The notes beneath the pieces were generated by a model. The model did not search any database. It saw nothing but the letters and a program-made list of their open reading frames with translations, and was not told where the DNA came from. From Oscillospiraceae bacterium (GTDB lineage: Bacteria; Bacillota; Clostridia; Oscillospirales; CAG-272): a DNA stretch of 51,183 nucleotides. The stretch lies in assembly GCA_015064085.1 (NCBI GenBank), contig SVSX01000010.1:1-51183 (forward strand), read 5' to 3'. Both the position numbers and the translations under genes were made by a program. Shown here piece by piece: positions 8,512-16,324 of the stretch (positions within the stretch are counted from its first letter, which is position 1; every line of letters starts with the position of its first letter).

Positions 8512-9696
8512 TCAGTGGTGGAAGAGTCTCATACCTGTGAATGCCATTACCATTCCGTACTTGTCGCAGGTAGAGATAACGTTGTCGTCACGGATAGATC
8601 CACCGGGCTCTGCAACGTAGCTTACTCCGCTTCTGCGAGCTCTTTCGATATTGTCACCGAAGGGGAAGAAAGCGTCGCTTCCGAGCGCGACACCCGTGAT
8701 AGAATCGAGATATGCCTTCTTTTCCTCTGCCGTGAGAGCCTCGGGCTTCTCGGTAAAGTAGTTCTGCCAATTTCCGTCGGCGAGGACGTCCTCACTGTAC
8801 TCCGAGAGGTAAACGTCAATGGTGTTATCTCTGTCGGGTCTTCCGATGGTGGGAAGGAACGGAAGGGCGAGAACCTTGGGATGCTGACGGAGATGCCAGA
8901 TATCAGCCTTGCTTCCCGCAAGTCTTGTGCAATGGATTCTCGACTGCTGTCCCGCGCCAACACCTATAGCCTGTCCGTCATAAGCGTAGCAGACAGAGTT
9001 GGACTGTGTATATTTAAGTGTGATCAGTGAGATTATAAGATCTCTTACAGCCGTCTCGGGGAAATCCTTGTTTGCGGTAACTATATTCGAAAGAAGCTCC
9101 TTATTGATCTTGAAGTTGTTTCTTCCCTGCTCAAAGGTAATACCGTAGACCTGCTTGCACTCCTTCTCTGTAGGAATATACTCGGGGTCGATCTTAACGA
9201 TATTGTAAGTTCCCTTTCTCTTTGACTTAAGTATCTCGAGCGCCTTCTCGGTGTAACCGGGGGCGATGATTCCGTCGGAAACCTCTCTCTTTATGATAGT
9301 CGCGGTAGTCTCATCGCAGACGTCGCTGAGGGCGATCCAGTCACCGTAGGATGACATTCTGTCAGTACCTCTCGCTCTCGCGTAAGCGCAGGCGATGGGA
9401 GACTCGTCAAGTCCCTCGATATCGTCAACAAAGCAAGCCTTCTTAAGAGTATCGGAAAGCTTCACTCCAACTGCCGCCGATGTGGGGCTGACGTGCTTAA
9501 AGGAGGTAGCGCAAGGAAGACCCGTAGCCTCCTTAAGCTCCTTCACAAGCTGCCAGGAGTTGAATGCGTCAAGGAAATTGATGTATCCGGGCTTGCCGTT
9601 AAGTATCTCGATAGGAAGCTCACTTCCGTCGTGCATATAGATCTTTGAGGGCTTCTGGTTGGGGTTACAACCGTATTTCAGTTCAAGTTCTTTCAT
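8512..9696 (-). CDS. AICAR formyltransferase, stand-alone (PurH transformylase half)
   Basis: This 394-residue protein matches only the transformylase part of PurH, which formylates AICAR to FAICAR with 10-formyl-THF. The N-terminal cyclohydrolase (MGS-fold) domain of bifunctional PurH is absent. Seen in the chain: LKYGCNPNQKPS at the start, CATSFKHVSPTSAAV with the catalytic Lys-His pair, YGDWIALSD, and GVGAGQQSRIHCTRLAG near the folate site. The missing cyclohydrolase is supplied by the purO-type gene immediately upstream, so the two replace PurH. ATG 9696 follows GGTGA; an extra 23 upstream codons overlap the previous gene and are unlikely to be used. Confidence 0.95.
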   Translation of the reverse strand: MKELELKYGCNPNQKPSKIYMHDGSELPIEILNGKPGYINFLDAFNSWQLVKELKEATGLPCATSFKHVSPTSAAVGVKLSDTLKKACFVDDIEGLDESPIACAYARARGTDRMSSYGDWIALSDVCDETTATIIKREVSDGIIAPGYTEKALEILKSKRKGTYNIVKIDPEYIPTEKECKQVYGITFEQGRNNFKINKELLSNIVTANKDFPETAVRDLIISLITLKYTQSNSVCYAYDGQAIGVGAGQQSRIHCTRLAGSKADIWHLRQHPKVLALPFLPTIGRPDRDNTIDVYLSEYSEDVLADGNWQNYFTEKPEALTAEEKKAYLDSITGVALGSDAFFPFGDNIERARRSGVSYVAEPGGSIRDDNVISTCDKYGMVMAFTGMRLFHH

Positions 9697-9718
9697 TTTA
9701 TTTTCACCTTTCACAAAA

Positions 9719-10435
9719 TCAGCAATTTTTATTGACGATCCTTGTTTCGGTCTCGCCTGTTTCAATATCGATGTATCTTACAAAGAGTGACACCTTGTTA
9801 TCCTCGTTAAGGCTCTTCCAGATAAGGTCGGTGAGGGCGTCGATATCGGCATCGGGAAGCTCGAGAGTCTCGGGCTCACCCTCAAATGAGGGCAGCGGGT
9901 TGCCATCTGCGCTGTAGGTATGGATAAACTTAGCTATTCCCGCCTTGGGATTAGAATACGCAAAGGTAAATCTCTCACAGGAGCTGTCGTCTCCCTCTGC
10001 GCTCTTGAGTATCGACATAGCGAAATTCATTCCGTCGTTTTCTCTGTGGATTATTCCCGAGATACGGGGGGTGAAATTGGGCTTATCGTCCTCAAACTCA
10101 CGGGTTCTGAGTGCCTGCTCGAAGGTCATCTGCTTGTCCATAAGCTCATAGATAGTGTCGGTCTGGTCGCCGTTTGTAACTATTGTCTTATTTCCGAGCA
10201 CTCTGACGGGATAGTAGATTATGAGGTGGGGGTCTACCATCTTGGACTCGTCAAACGCCTTTGTGCGAAGGTTCTCGCCCTCAGCCACGAACACACGGTT
10301 GCGGCTGTTTACGCTTCTTCCCATAATAAAGTATGCCGTTACAGCCTTCTTACCGTCCGTGCTCTTTCCTATGATTATTCCTCTTCCGGGGTATGCGTCC
10401 TTTGAAAGCGCATTTTCAATCGAGTTTATCTTCAT
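9719..10435 (-). CDS. purO: IMP cyclohydrolase, PurO (archaeal) type
   Basis: The 238-residue product resembles the PurO family, which closes FAICAR to IMP, the last step of purine synthesis. Features matching that family are PGRGIIIG near the N-terminus, AVTAYFIMGRSVNSRNRVF, DPHLIIYYP, and NFTPRISGII in the middle. It lies between purN and the stand-alone transformylase, neither of which can close the ring. This gene neighbourhood strongly supports the call. ATG 10435 follows GGTGAG. The purN stop is one base away, suggesting translational coupling. PurO was first described in archaea and occurs in some Clostridia. Confidence 0.88.
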   Translation of the reverse strand: MKINSIENALSKDAYPGRGIIIGKSTDGKKAVTAYFIMGRSVNSRNRVFVAEGENLRTKAFDESKMVDPHLIIYYPVRVLGNKTIVTNGDQTDTIYELMDKQMTFEQALRTREFEDDKPNFTPRISGIIHRENDGMNFAMSILKSAEGDDSSCERFTFAYSNPKAGIAKFIHTYSADGNPLPSFEGEPETLELPDADIDALTDLIWKSLNEDNKVSLFVRYIDIETGETETRIVNKNC

Positions 10436-10436
10436 T

Positions 10437-11069
10437 TTACTTGCTCACCTTTCTGTTTGCGATTATTTCTTTTGATACGAGCTCAACAGCTCTCGGAAGT
10501 ATGATCCACTCAGCCTGTCTCATAACTCTCTGCTGAAGGCTCTCGGGGGTCTCTCCCTTTTTCACGGATACGCTCTTCTGAAGGATTATCTCTCCACCGT
10601 CGGGTATCTCGTTTACAAAATGCACGGTAGCTCCCGTCACCTTGACGCCGTAAGCCAGCGCCGCCTCGTGAACGTGGAGTCCGTAAAATCCCTTTCCGCA
10701 GAAGGAAGGGATAAGCGACGGATGAACGTTTATTATTCTGCGTTCAAATGTCTTCGTAAATCTTTCGCTGAGAATACTCATAAAGCCTGCAAGAACGATC
10801 AGCTCGATCTCGTCATTTTTTAGACGTTCAATAAGTCTATCCTCAAAAAGCTCCTGCGATCCGTCACTTTCCTTTTTCGTGATGATCGCCGTCTTAATTC
10901 CCGCGTTCTCGGCTCTGGTGAGCGCGTATGCCGACGCGTTATTCGATATCACGAGAGATATCTCCGCGTTTTTTATCACCTTAGCCGCCACGGCGTCTAT
11001 TATTGCCTGAAGGTTTGTGCCGCCGCCCGAAACGAGTACAGCGACCTTTACCTTTCTTTGCTTCTTCAT
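10437..11069 (-). CDS. purN: Phosphoribosylglycinamide formyltransferase PurN
   Basis: PurN formylates GAR using 10-formyl-THF, step three of purine synthesis. The product of about 210 residues begins with VAVLVSGGGTNLQAIID, the phosphate-binding loop. It contains IINVHPSLIPSF with the catalytic Asn-His pair, and GATVHFVNEIPDGGEII with the catalytic aspartate. Two ATGs are possible: at 11081 the AAGGAG abuts the codon with no spacing, at 11069 it is 12 bases away. I prefer 11069, though neither spacing is ideal. The stop nearly touches the purO start. Confidence 0.96.
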   Translation of the reverse strand: MKKQRKVKVAVLVSGGGTNLQAIIDAVAAKVIKNAEISLVISNNASAYALTRAENAGIKTAIITKKESDGSQELFEDRLIERLKNDEIELIVLAGFMSILSERFTKTFERRIINVHPSLIPSFCGKGFYGLHVHEAALAYGVKVTGATVHFVNEIPDGGEIILQKSVSVKKGETPESLQQRVMRQAEWIILPRAVELVSKEIIANRKVSK

Positions 11070-11096
11070 TTGTATGCCCATCTCCTTTTCGGTTTT

Positions 11097-12137
11097 TTAG
11101 CAGATAATTACACCCTCGTCACCCTTGACGATCTCTCCTATAACGTAAGCGTCCTCACCGTTTGCTTTGAGTATCTCAAGAGCGGTGTCGACCTCTCCCG
11201 CGGGAACGGTAATACTCATTCCCACGCCCATATTATAGGTGTTGAACATATCTCTCTCGGGAATGTTGCCGGTCTTTGCGATGAGCTCAAAGATGGGAAG
11301 CACCTTTACAGCGCTTCTGTTTACCTTTGCGGTATATCCCTTGGGGAGGGCCCTCGGAAGATTTTCATAAAATCCTCCGCCCGTGATGTGGCTTATTCCC
11401 TTTACGTTGACCTTCTCAAGAAGTGCGAGAACGCTCTTCACGTAGATCCTTGTGGGAGTGAGAAGTGTCTCGGCGACGCTTGCTCCTCCGAGCTCGTCGC
11501 AGGGGGTGTAAAGCGAATCGGGATTGTTGTCTATATCAAACACCTTTCTGACAAGTGAAAAGCCGTTGGAATGTACTCCGCTGGAGGCGAGAGCTATAAT
11601 AACATCTCCCTCCTCGGTCTTTGTGTTATCGAGTATCTTTTTCTTATCGACGATACCGACCGCAAATCCCGCGAGGTCGTACTCATTCTCGGGCATCATA
11701 CCGGGGTGTTCGGCAGTCTCACCGCCTATAAGAGCAGCGCCCGACTGAACACAGCCCTCGGCAACTCCCGAAACTATAGCGGCTATCTTCTCGGGAATAT
11801 TCTTTCCGCAAGCGATATAGTCAAGGAAGAAGAGAGGTCTCGCTCCGCAACAGATGATATCGTTCACGCACATCGCGACGGCGTCGATACCTATAGTGTC
11901 GTGCTTGTCCATAAGTATTGCCATCTTGACCTTTGTTCCGCAGCCGTCTGTTCCCGAAACGAGGACAGGCTCTTCCATTCCCGTGGGAAGACCGAAGCAG
12001 CCGCCAAATCCGCCCACGTCGTCAAGGCAACCCTCATTTCTGGTCCTTGCGATATGAGCCTTCATAAGCTCAACTGCCTTGTAACCGGCGGTTATGTCAA
12101 CACCCGCCGCCTTGTAGCTCTCACTGTAACTTTTCAT
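11097..12137 (-). CDS. purM: Phosphoribosylformylglycinamidine cyclo-ligase PurM (AIR synthetase)
   Basis: PurM closes FGAM to aminoimidazole ribotide with ATP. The 346-residue protein has family length and begins [16 protein letters not shown]. It shows [22 protein letters not shown], the [10 protein letters not shown] metal/ATP motif, [19 protein letters not shown] and [13 protein letters not shown], all characteristic of this PurM/SelD-fold enzyme. It sits between purE and purN in a compact operon with gaps of 15-30 bases. ATG 12137 follows AGAAAGG. Confidence 0.98.
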   Translation of the reverse strand: MKSYSESYKAAGVDITAGYKAVELMKAHIARTRNEGCLDDVGGFGGCFGLPTGMEEPVLVSGTDGCGTKVKMAILMDKHDTIGIDAVAMCVNDIICCGARPLFFLDYIACGKNIPEKIAAIVSGVAEGCVQSGAALIGGETAEHPGMMPENEYDLAGFAVGIVDKKKILDNTKTEEGDVIIALASSGVHSNGFSLVRKVFDIDNNPDSLYTPCDELGGASVAETLLTPTRIYVKSVLALLEKVNVKGISHITGGGFYENLPRALPKGYTAKVNRSAVKVLPIFELIAKTGNIPERDMFNTYNMGVGMSITVPAGEVDTALEILKANGEDAYVIGEIVKGDEGVIIC

Positions 12138-12166
12138 TTTACTTTGCCTTTCTGTATTGTTATATA

Positions 12167-12664
12167 TTATTTATTATTATACTTTTCTTCGATAGCGCGG
12201 TTCTTCTCAAGCACCTTCTCAGCTCCCGCCTTACGGGCATCGTCAAGCTTTTTCGCGAGAGCCTCATCGGTAACGGCGAGTATCTGTATCGCGATAAGAG
12301 CCGCGTTCGCCGCTCCGTCGATCGCAACAGTTGCAACAGGAATACCTGTGGGCATCTGGACCGTCGAGAGAAGAGCGTCCATTCCGTCGAGATTCTTAGA
12401 CTTAACGGGAATTCCGATAACGGGGAGAGTGGTGTTAGCCGCAACAGCTCCCGCAAGGTGAGCCGCCATTCCCGCAGCCGCAATTATCGCTCCGAAGCCA
12501 TTCTCTCTCGCGTTCGCCGAAAATCCCTTAGCCTCAAGGGGGGTTCTGTGCGCCGAATAAACGTGTACCTCATAGGGAACGCCGTACTCGGCAAGAGTAT
12601 TGATAGCCTTTTCAACGATCGGAAGATCGCTGTCGCTTCCCATAATAATACCAACTTTTTTCAT
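12167..12664 (-). CDS. purE: N5-carboxyaminoimidazole ribonucleotide mutase PurE
   Basis: The 165-residue protein has the class I PurE motifs GSDSDLP, YSAHRTP and [12 protein letters not shown], which bind the ribotide and shift the carboxyl group to make CAIR. Class I enzymes normally work with PurK, which is not in this window; purF, purC and purB are also elsewhere. ATG 12664 follows GGAAAGGA. It is the second gene after the ZTP riboswitch, 43 bases behind the esterase lipoprotein gene. Confidence 0.97.
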   Translation of the reverse strand: MKKVGIIMGSDSDLPIVEKAINTLAEYGVPYEVHVYSAHRTPLEAKGFSANARENGFGAIIAAAGMAAHLAGAVAANTTLPVIGIPVKSKNLDGMDALLSTVQMPTGIPVATVAIDGAANAALIAIQILAVTDEALAKKLDDARKAGAEKVLEKNRAIEEKYNNK

Positions 12665-12707
12665 ATCTGTTCCTTTCCACAGTCAAAACCGACCGTCAAA
12701 AAATTAT

Positions 12708-14048
12708 TTACGCCTTTTTCTGAGCAAAGAGCCAAGTGAATATTTCAAGATTCGAATAGGTATAAGACCATACGTCGTGCTCGTTGTTGGGGAGCTCGGT
12801 ATATTTGACCTTAGTTCCGCCCGCCGCCCTAATGGCATTTACCATATCTCTCGATCCCGCAACAGGCACTGTGGGGTCTTTTGCTCCGTGGATCGCCCAG
12901 ACGGGAATATCCTTAACGATCTCAGCCTTCGTGGGGTCGCCGCCGCCGCACATTGCAATTCCCGCGGCAAACAAGTCGGGGTGTCTCATAAGCAGATTCC
13001 AAACGCCGTATCCGCCCATCGAGAGTCCGCAGGCATATATTCTCTTCTCATCGACCGAGAACTCCTGCTTGAGCTGAGATATAATGTCAACAACCGCCTT
13101 GAGCTCGTTCGATTCGGGAACGTTGTCAAGATTATATTTGCCCAATCCCCAATCCGAATCAACCCATCTGTTGCCTTCGGGACACTGAGGAAAGATTATT
13201 ATAGAGTCATTCAGAGGAAGAGATTTATCCTTCATAAGCGAGGTTATAAATCCGAGGTGCTTCTCGTTGTCATTACCTCTGTGACCCGATCCGTGGAGGT
13301 TTATAAAGACAGGATAGCTCTTTTCGGGATCATAATTGAAGGGAACGTATATTCTGTAAGGCAGGGTCGTTCCTCCCTTTTTGTATTCGCGTTTCTCAAA
13401 TATCTTCTGCATCTCAAAGCTTCCTCCTGCGGCTATCACATAGTCAACGTAATTTGTTTCGTTGAGCTTAGAGTCGGAATATATAACGTTGTCCTCGGAA
13501 TCAAGAGTGAGATTACCCTCGCTGTTCTTCACGAACACCTCTTCAAGGAGATAAGCGAGAAGATAATCGTATGATATAGCGTCCTTAGCGCAAAGCACAA
13601 GCTTATTCTCCTCGACCTTCATAGCAAAGTCGTACTTGCCCAAAAGCTTCTTATAAGTCTTGTCGGCTATATCTCTTACGTTTCCGAGAACTATCTCGGG
13701 AGTTCCGTCGTCTGCCTTTTCGTCATATGCCTTGGCTTCAAACTTAACTCCGTATGCATTCTGAATGCCGTTGTTGAAATCCCTTACCCACTGTCTCATC
13801 TCGCGGGTAGAGTCGTCGTAAACGAGAACGTACTCTGTGACCTTGTTCTTGAATATCTCAGAAGAAACGAATTTCTCGGGCTCTTCCGTGGTCACAGCGG
13901 TTGTGGTGGTAGCTTCGGTGGTGGTAGCAGCGGAAGCTTCACCTGTCGTTGTTACCTCGGGGACATTTGGGGTATCATCGCCCTTACAAGCCGTAAGTGA
14001 TACGGCGATCATAGCGAATACGAGAAAAAGAGCAAAAAATTTCTTCAT
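12708..14048 (-). CDS. Surface lipoprotein with alpha/beta-hydrolase esterase domain, first gene of the pur transcript
   Basis: The 446-residue product starts with a lipoprotein signal (LTAC, lipidated Cys21) and a Thr/Ala/Glu-rich linker (about 30-58). Residues 60-195 include PEIVLGN and YDFAMKVEENKLVL, resembling the N-terminal alpha/beta accessory domain of several secreted carbohydrate-active enzymes. Residues 210-446 form an esterase/PHB-depolymerase-like alpha/beta hydrolase: NLHGSGHRG as oxyanion loop, GLSMGG with nucleophile Ser343, AKDPTVPV with Asp391, and NEHDVW with His424. The likely job is ester cleavage on polysaccharide outside the cell; the substrate is unknown. ATG 14048 follows AAGGAGG. 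It lies directly behind the ZTP riboswitch and ahead of purE, an odd place for a secreted hydrolase. Confidence 0.85.
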   Translation of the reverse strand: MKKFFALFLVFAMIAVSLTACKGDDTPNVPEVTTTGEASAATTTEATTTTAVTTEEPEKFVSSEIFKNKVTEYVLVYDDSTREMRQWVRDFNNGIQNAYGVKFEAKAYDEKADDGTPEIVLGNVRDIADKTYKKLLGKYDFAMKVEENKLVLCAKDAISYDYLLAYLLEEVFVKNSEGNLTLDSEDNVIYSDSKLNETNYVDYVIAAGGSFEMQKIFEKREYKKGGTTLPYRIYVPFNYDPEKSYPVFINLHGSGHRGNDNEKHLGFITSLMKDKSLPLNDSIIIFPQCPEGNRWVDSDWGLGKYNLDNVPESNELKAVVDIISQLKQEFSVDEKRIYACGLSMGGYGVWNLLMRHPDLFAAGIAMCGGGDPTKAEIVKDIPVWAIHGAKDPTVPVAGSRDMVNAIRAAGGTKVKYTELPNNEHDVWSYTYSNLEIFTWLFAQKKA

Positions 14049-14066
14049 AATATCCTCCTTAAATTG

Positions 14067-14099
14067 AAAAAAGACAGACCTCCCCAAACGGAGGATCTG
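14067..14099 (-). terminator. Terminator of the ZTP riboswitch expression platform
   Basis: On the minus strand CAGATCCTCC pairs with GGAGGTCTG (one bulged T) and is followed by TTTTTT. It starts immediately at the end of the aptamer's CCGCCTGGGCA segment, so aptamer folding and terminator folding should compete. ZTP/ZMP binding is expected to allow read-through. Confidence 0.8.
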
Positions 14100-14175
14100 C
14101 CCAGGCGGTCGGCAATATAATTTTCCGCTTCCGCGTGGTCTTTTCCACTTATCCGCCGGTCACAGAAAACCGCAA
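14097..14175 (-). ncRNA. ZTP riboswitch (pfl motif)
   Basis: Read on the minus strand, the leader has the two conserved halves of the pfl RNA. The first is TTTTC-T-GTGACCGGCG, a GTGG/CCAC hairpin, then GCGGAAGCGGAAAA closing P1 (TTTTC with GAAAA). After an AT-rich linker the second half reads CCGACCGCCTGGGCA, the universally conserved 3' segment. This matches the layout of the structurally solved Fusobacterium aptamer. ZTP riboswitches sense ZMP/ZTP, which builds up when 10-formyl-THF is short, and turn on purine and folate genes. Here the downstream transcript carries two formyl-THF-dependent enzymes (purN, AICAR formyltransferase), which fits. Confidence 0.93.
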
Positions 14176-14213
14176 GCCGTATCTGGGCCTGCCCTATTTC
14201 TTACTTATCATAC

Positions 14214-14242
14214 ATTATATCATAAAATGCAAAAAAAGTCAA
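14214..14242 (-). promoter_or_regulatory. Promoter of the ZTP riboswitch-pur operon
   Basis: Minus-strand TTGACT (14237-14242), 17-base spacer and perfect TATAAT (14214-14219). Transcription should begin near 14207, about 35 bases before the aptamer. Confidence 0.8.
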
Positions 14243-14275
14243 CTACGCTTTTCCACATTAGAGAAAATTTTTGCG

Positions 14276-14319
14276 ATAAAAAACTCCCCCCGATTTGTGG
14301 TATATCCACAAATGGGGAG
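14276..14319 (-). terminator. Terminator after the ECF S-component gene
   Basis: Minus-strand CTCCCCATTTGTGG and CCACAAATCGGGGGGAG fold around ATATA and are followed by TTTTTT. It separates the B12-riboswitch transcript from the pur promoter just downstream. Confidence 0.85.
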
Positions 14320-14328
14320 AGTGACCTA

Positions 14329-14877
14329 TCAGATCAGGGATGTTCTCCGCTCAAAGCGCAAAAGCAGCTCGGAAAGAGGGATTATAAGCAAGATCCCGAA
14401 AATGCAGTTTCCGATAGCGTGATATATATCCGCCGTAACGAATCCAACCGCTATCCAGGAGATAATGTAATTCAGATCTGAATTGATTATCATCTGAACG
14501 GGAGCGTAAAGAACCCCGAAAAGCAGTCCGTGAGACGTGCATATCACCGTGTAAAGGATCAGTCTAACCCGCCTCGAAAGCCTTGTGGGAACAAGCATTG
14601 CCGCCCCCCAAAGGATCGCCCATACGTAAAGGTACGCGAGCCACCATATCCCAAAGCCCGAGAAGAGTCCGTTCAAGAAAACGTAAATGTATATGGGTAT
14701 CAGCGCCTTGGCGCGGTAGACGATCGTATATACCACGGTAAGTACGCCCACGATATGCACGTTCGGAAGAAATTCCATAAGAATATCCGATATGAACATC
14801 AGCGCTCCGAGCATAGCGAAGACCGAAAGCAGCCTCAGCCTCTCCAGATGCTTTGCCCTATTCTGCGCGGAACCCAT
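14329..14877 (-). CDS. ECF transporter S component, predicted cobalamin-type
   Basis: The 182-residue protein is almost entirely membrane: about six hydrophobic segments between residues 15 and 175, short loops, and a basic cytoplasmic start and end. This is the size and layout of ECF substrate-capture (S) components, which dock on a shared EcfA-EcfA'-EcfT module; none of those is nearby, as usual for group II systems. The substrate is inferred from the cobalamin riboswitch upstream and the DUF4430 lipoprotein gene it overlaps by 20 bases. ATG 14877 follows GGAAAGG; an alternative ATG at 14910 would overlap more. Cobalamin, cobinamide or a lower-ligand precursor are all possible. Confidence 0.75.
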   Translation of the reverse strand: MGSAQNRAKHLERLRLLSVFAMLGALMFISDILMEFLPNVHIVGVLTVVYTIVYRAKALIPIYIYVFLNGLFSGFGIWWLAYLYVWAILWGAAMLVPTRLSRRVRLILYTVICTSHGLLFGVLYAPVQMIINSDLNYIISWIAVGFVTADIYHAIGNCIFGILLIIPLSELLLRFERRTSLI

Positions 14878-15319
14878 ATACCTTTCCGTCCTCGATCGCC
14901 GTCGTGTCAACGCCGCTCAGAGCGTAAGCTCCGTCAACGTAAAATGCCCAGTACTTTTTATGGGTATCGTAGTCAAGAGTCTCGCCGTCAACCGTCTTAA
15001 CGTAGAGTCCGTACTGTCCGTCCTCGCCCGAGATAATACCAAGCTCGACAAGCGCCTCGCCGACCAACGTTTTGTCGGTCTTCACGTTGAAGGTGACCTT
15101 TCTTCCGTCAAGGTGCACGACCTCAAACATAAAGCTGTGTGCGCCCTCTCCCACGTCGGTAGCTGCCGCCGTAGTCGCTGCTGTGGTGGTTACCGTAGTC
15201 GTTGACGACGCCTCGTCGTCCTTTTTCTCATCACATCCAACTGCCGTGAGTGCTATAGCCGCAATAAGCAAAAGCAGAAGCAGAAATGAGAAGATATTAG
15301 TTCTTCTGTTTGTTTTCAT
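14858..15319 (-). CDS. DUF4430 (transcobalamin-like) lipoprotein
   Basis: The 153-residue product has a lipoprotein signal with Cys29 (TAVGC), a short Thr/Ala-rich linker (about 35-52), then one DUF4430 domain (about 55-153). The domain shows TLVGEALVELGII, GQYGLYVKTVDG, YWAFYVDGAYALSGVD and a closing GKVYGFRAE, typical of this fold, which is related to the C-terminal beta domain of animal B12 carriers. It is the first gene after the cobalamin riboswitch and overlaps the ECF S-component gene. I infer a surface B12-binding protein that hands substrate to the S component. ATG 15319 follows AAGGAG. Confidence 0.85.
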   Translation of the reverse strand: MKTNRRTNIFSFLLLLLLIAAIALTAVGCDEKKDDEASSTTTVTTTAATTAAATDVGEGAHSFMFEVVHLDGRKVTFNVKTDKTLVGEALVELGIISGEDGQYGLYVKTVDGETLDYDTHKKYWAFYVDGAYALSGVDTTAIEDGKVYGFRAE

Positions 15320-15394
15320 TTTCTTTTTCTCCTTAAAAATTTTTTCGTATCGGTCTGTTTTGCGAATTCTCGCGTTGGATCGTGCAACAAAAAA

Positions 15395-15567
15395 CAGGAC
15401 CTCGGGCAAGTCTTCCGACTTACGGCTAAAGCGCTTGAAGCGTCTTCTCGGTCTCCCAATGACATTCGGTATTTTGCGGCAATACCGTGCTTCTTGCTCA
15501 CCGCTCACGGCGACACGCTCGTACGGGATTTTCACCCGTTTCCTTATTAAGCGTAAACGCACCCTGA
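15395..15567 (-). ncRNA. Cobalamin riboswitch
   Basis: On the minus strand the leader shows GGAAACGGGTGAAAATCC (complement of the block ending near 15536), then GCCGTGAGCGG in place of the GCCACTG box. After peripheral hairpins comes GTCGGAAGACTTGCC (complement of 15405-15419), the conserved 3' core. CAGG at the 5' end can pair with CCTG at the 3' end as P1. It sits between a promoter and the DUF4430/ECF pair. No clear T-tailed terminator follows, so control may be through access to the ribosome site. Adenosylcobalamin binding would normally turn the genes off. Confidence 0.92.
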
Positions 15568-15578
15568 ATACAAGTTAG

Positions 15579-15607
15579 ATTCTAACACAAAAATCCCCCT
15601 TTGTCAA
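15579..15607 (-). promoter_or_regulatory. Promoter of the cobalamin riboswitch transcript, inside the preceding terminator
   Basis: Minus-strand TTGACA (15602-15607), 17-base spacer, TAGAAT (15579-15584). The -35 box lies in the loop of the upstream gene's terminator hairpin. The -10 follows its T-run. Confidence 0.75.
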
Positions 15608-15623
15608 CAAAAAGGGGGATTTT
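15585..15623 (-). terminator. Terminator of the 15.6-16.2 kb lipoprotein gene
   Basis: AAAATCCCCCTTT and AAAGGGGGATTTTT form a stable hairpin with a T-tail on the minus strand, starting 10 bases after the lipoprotein stop. The loop carries the next transcript's -35 box. Confidence 0.8.
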
Positions 15624-15632
15624 CAGCATTTT

Positions 15633-16217
15633 TTATTTTTCGAGAGCGCAGGCATAGAGATATCTTGTGGTCTCATATTTTGAGTGAGACTCAATATACC
15701 TTCCCTGCCATTCGACGGTAAAGAATACGTAGTAGGTCTTCCCACTCTCAAGGATAGAGGGCAGCTCTCTCAAAAAGTAATTGCCGATGTGATCAAGTTC
15801 CTCGTCGAATAAAAGCACACTTCCCATATACTTTCCTCGGCTGTCGGTGATGTTTACGGAAAGGTCGTCGCCGACGGTAAGCCTTGGAAAATGTACCGTC
15901 ATATCCTTCTTGCAAAGGTCTGACATCGCGAAGCCGTCGCCTGCCACCCAGCTGTCACTTTGCTCCATATATATCAAGGAAGAGTCAAAGCCTCCGAGGG
16001 GGCGCACCGCTCTTGTCGATGAAATAAGGCTAACTCTGTCGTCGGGCTTGAATTTTTCGGGCAACGGCACTGTCGCCGAGGTGGTTGTGGCAACCGTTGC
16101 AGCCGCGGTAGTTTCAGCCGCGGTGGTCGTTAGCTCGGGCGTATCGTTCGTTTTATTACATGCCGCAAAAAGGGAGAAAATAAGTAACAGAGCTAAAATC
16201 AGAGATATTTTTTTCAT
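15633..16217 (-). CDS. Lipoprotein of unknown function with Thr-rich linker
   Basis: The 194-residue product begins with a lipoprotein signal (LFAAC, Cys20), followed by a Thr/Ala-rich linker (about 28-50). The rest (about 55-194) looks like a small beta-rich extracellular domain, with TVHFPRLTVGDDLSVNITDS and TYYVFFTVEWQGRYI suggesting an Ig-like or jelly-roll fold. I do not recognise a family or catalytic residues. ATG 16217 follows AAAGGAAG; a longer frame upstream crosses the promoter. It is a single-gene transcript with its own promoter and terminator. Confidence 0.75.
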   Translation of the reverse strand: MKKISLILALLLIFSLFAACNKTNDTPELTTTAAETTAAATVATTTSATVPLPEKFKPDDRVSLISSTRAVRPLGGFDSSLIYMEQSDSWVAGDGFAMSDLCKKDMTVHFPRLTVGDDLSVNITDSRGKYMGSVLLFDEELDHIGNYFLRELPSILESGKTYYVFFTVEWQGRYIESHSKYETTRYLYACALEK

Positions 16218-16278
16218 ATTTTTCTTCCTTTCTTTTTGTTTTTTATTTAAAATCCTTTTGTGCTTCCGCCACAGTTTC

Positions 16279-16307
16279 ATTTTAACATAAAATGGTTTGT
16301 TTGTCAA
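16279..16307 (-). promoter_or_regulatory. Promoter of the 15.6-16.2 kb lipoprotein gene
   Basis: Minus-strand TTGACA (16302-16307), 17-base spacer and TAAAAT (16279-16284). Confidence 0.75.
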
Positions 16308-16324
16308 CAGCTTTTTACACACTG

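Noticed and set aside
7266..8540. A 424-codon open frame antisense to purD
   Set aside because: purD is certain from its motifs, and the antisense frame has no domain or start signal.
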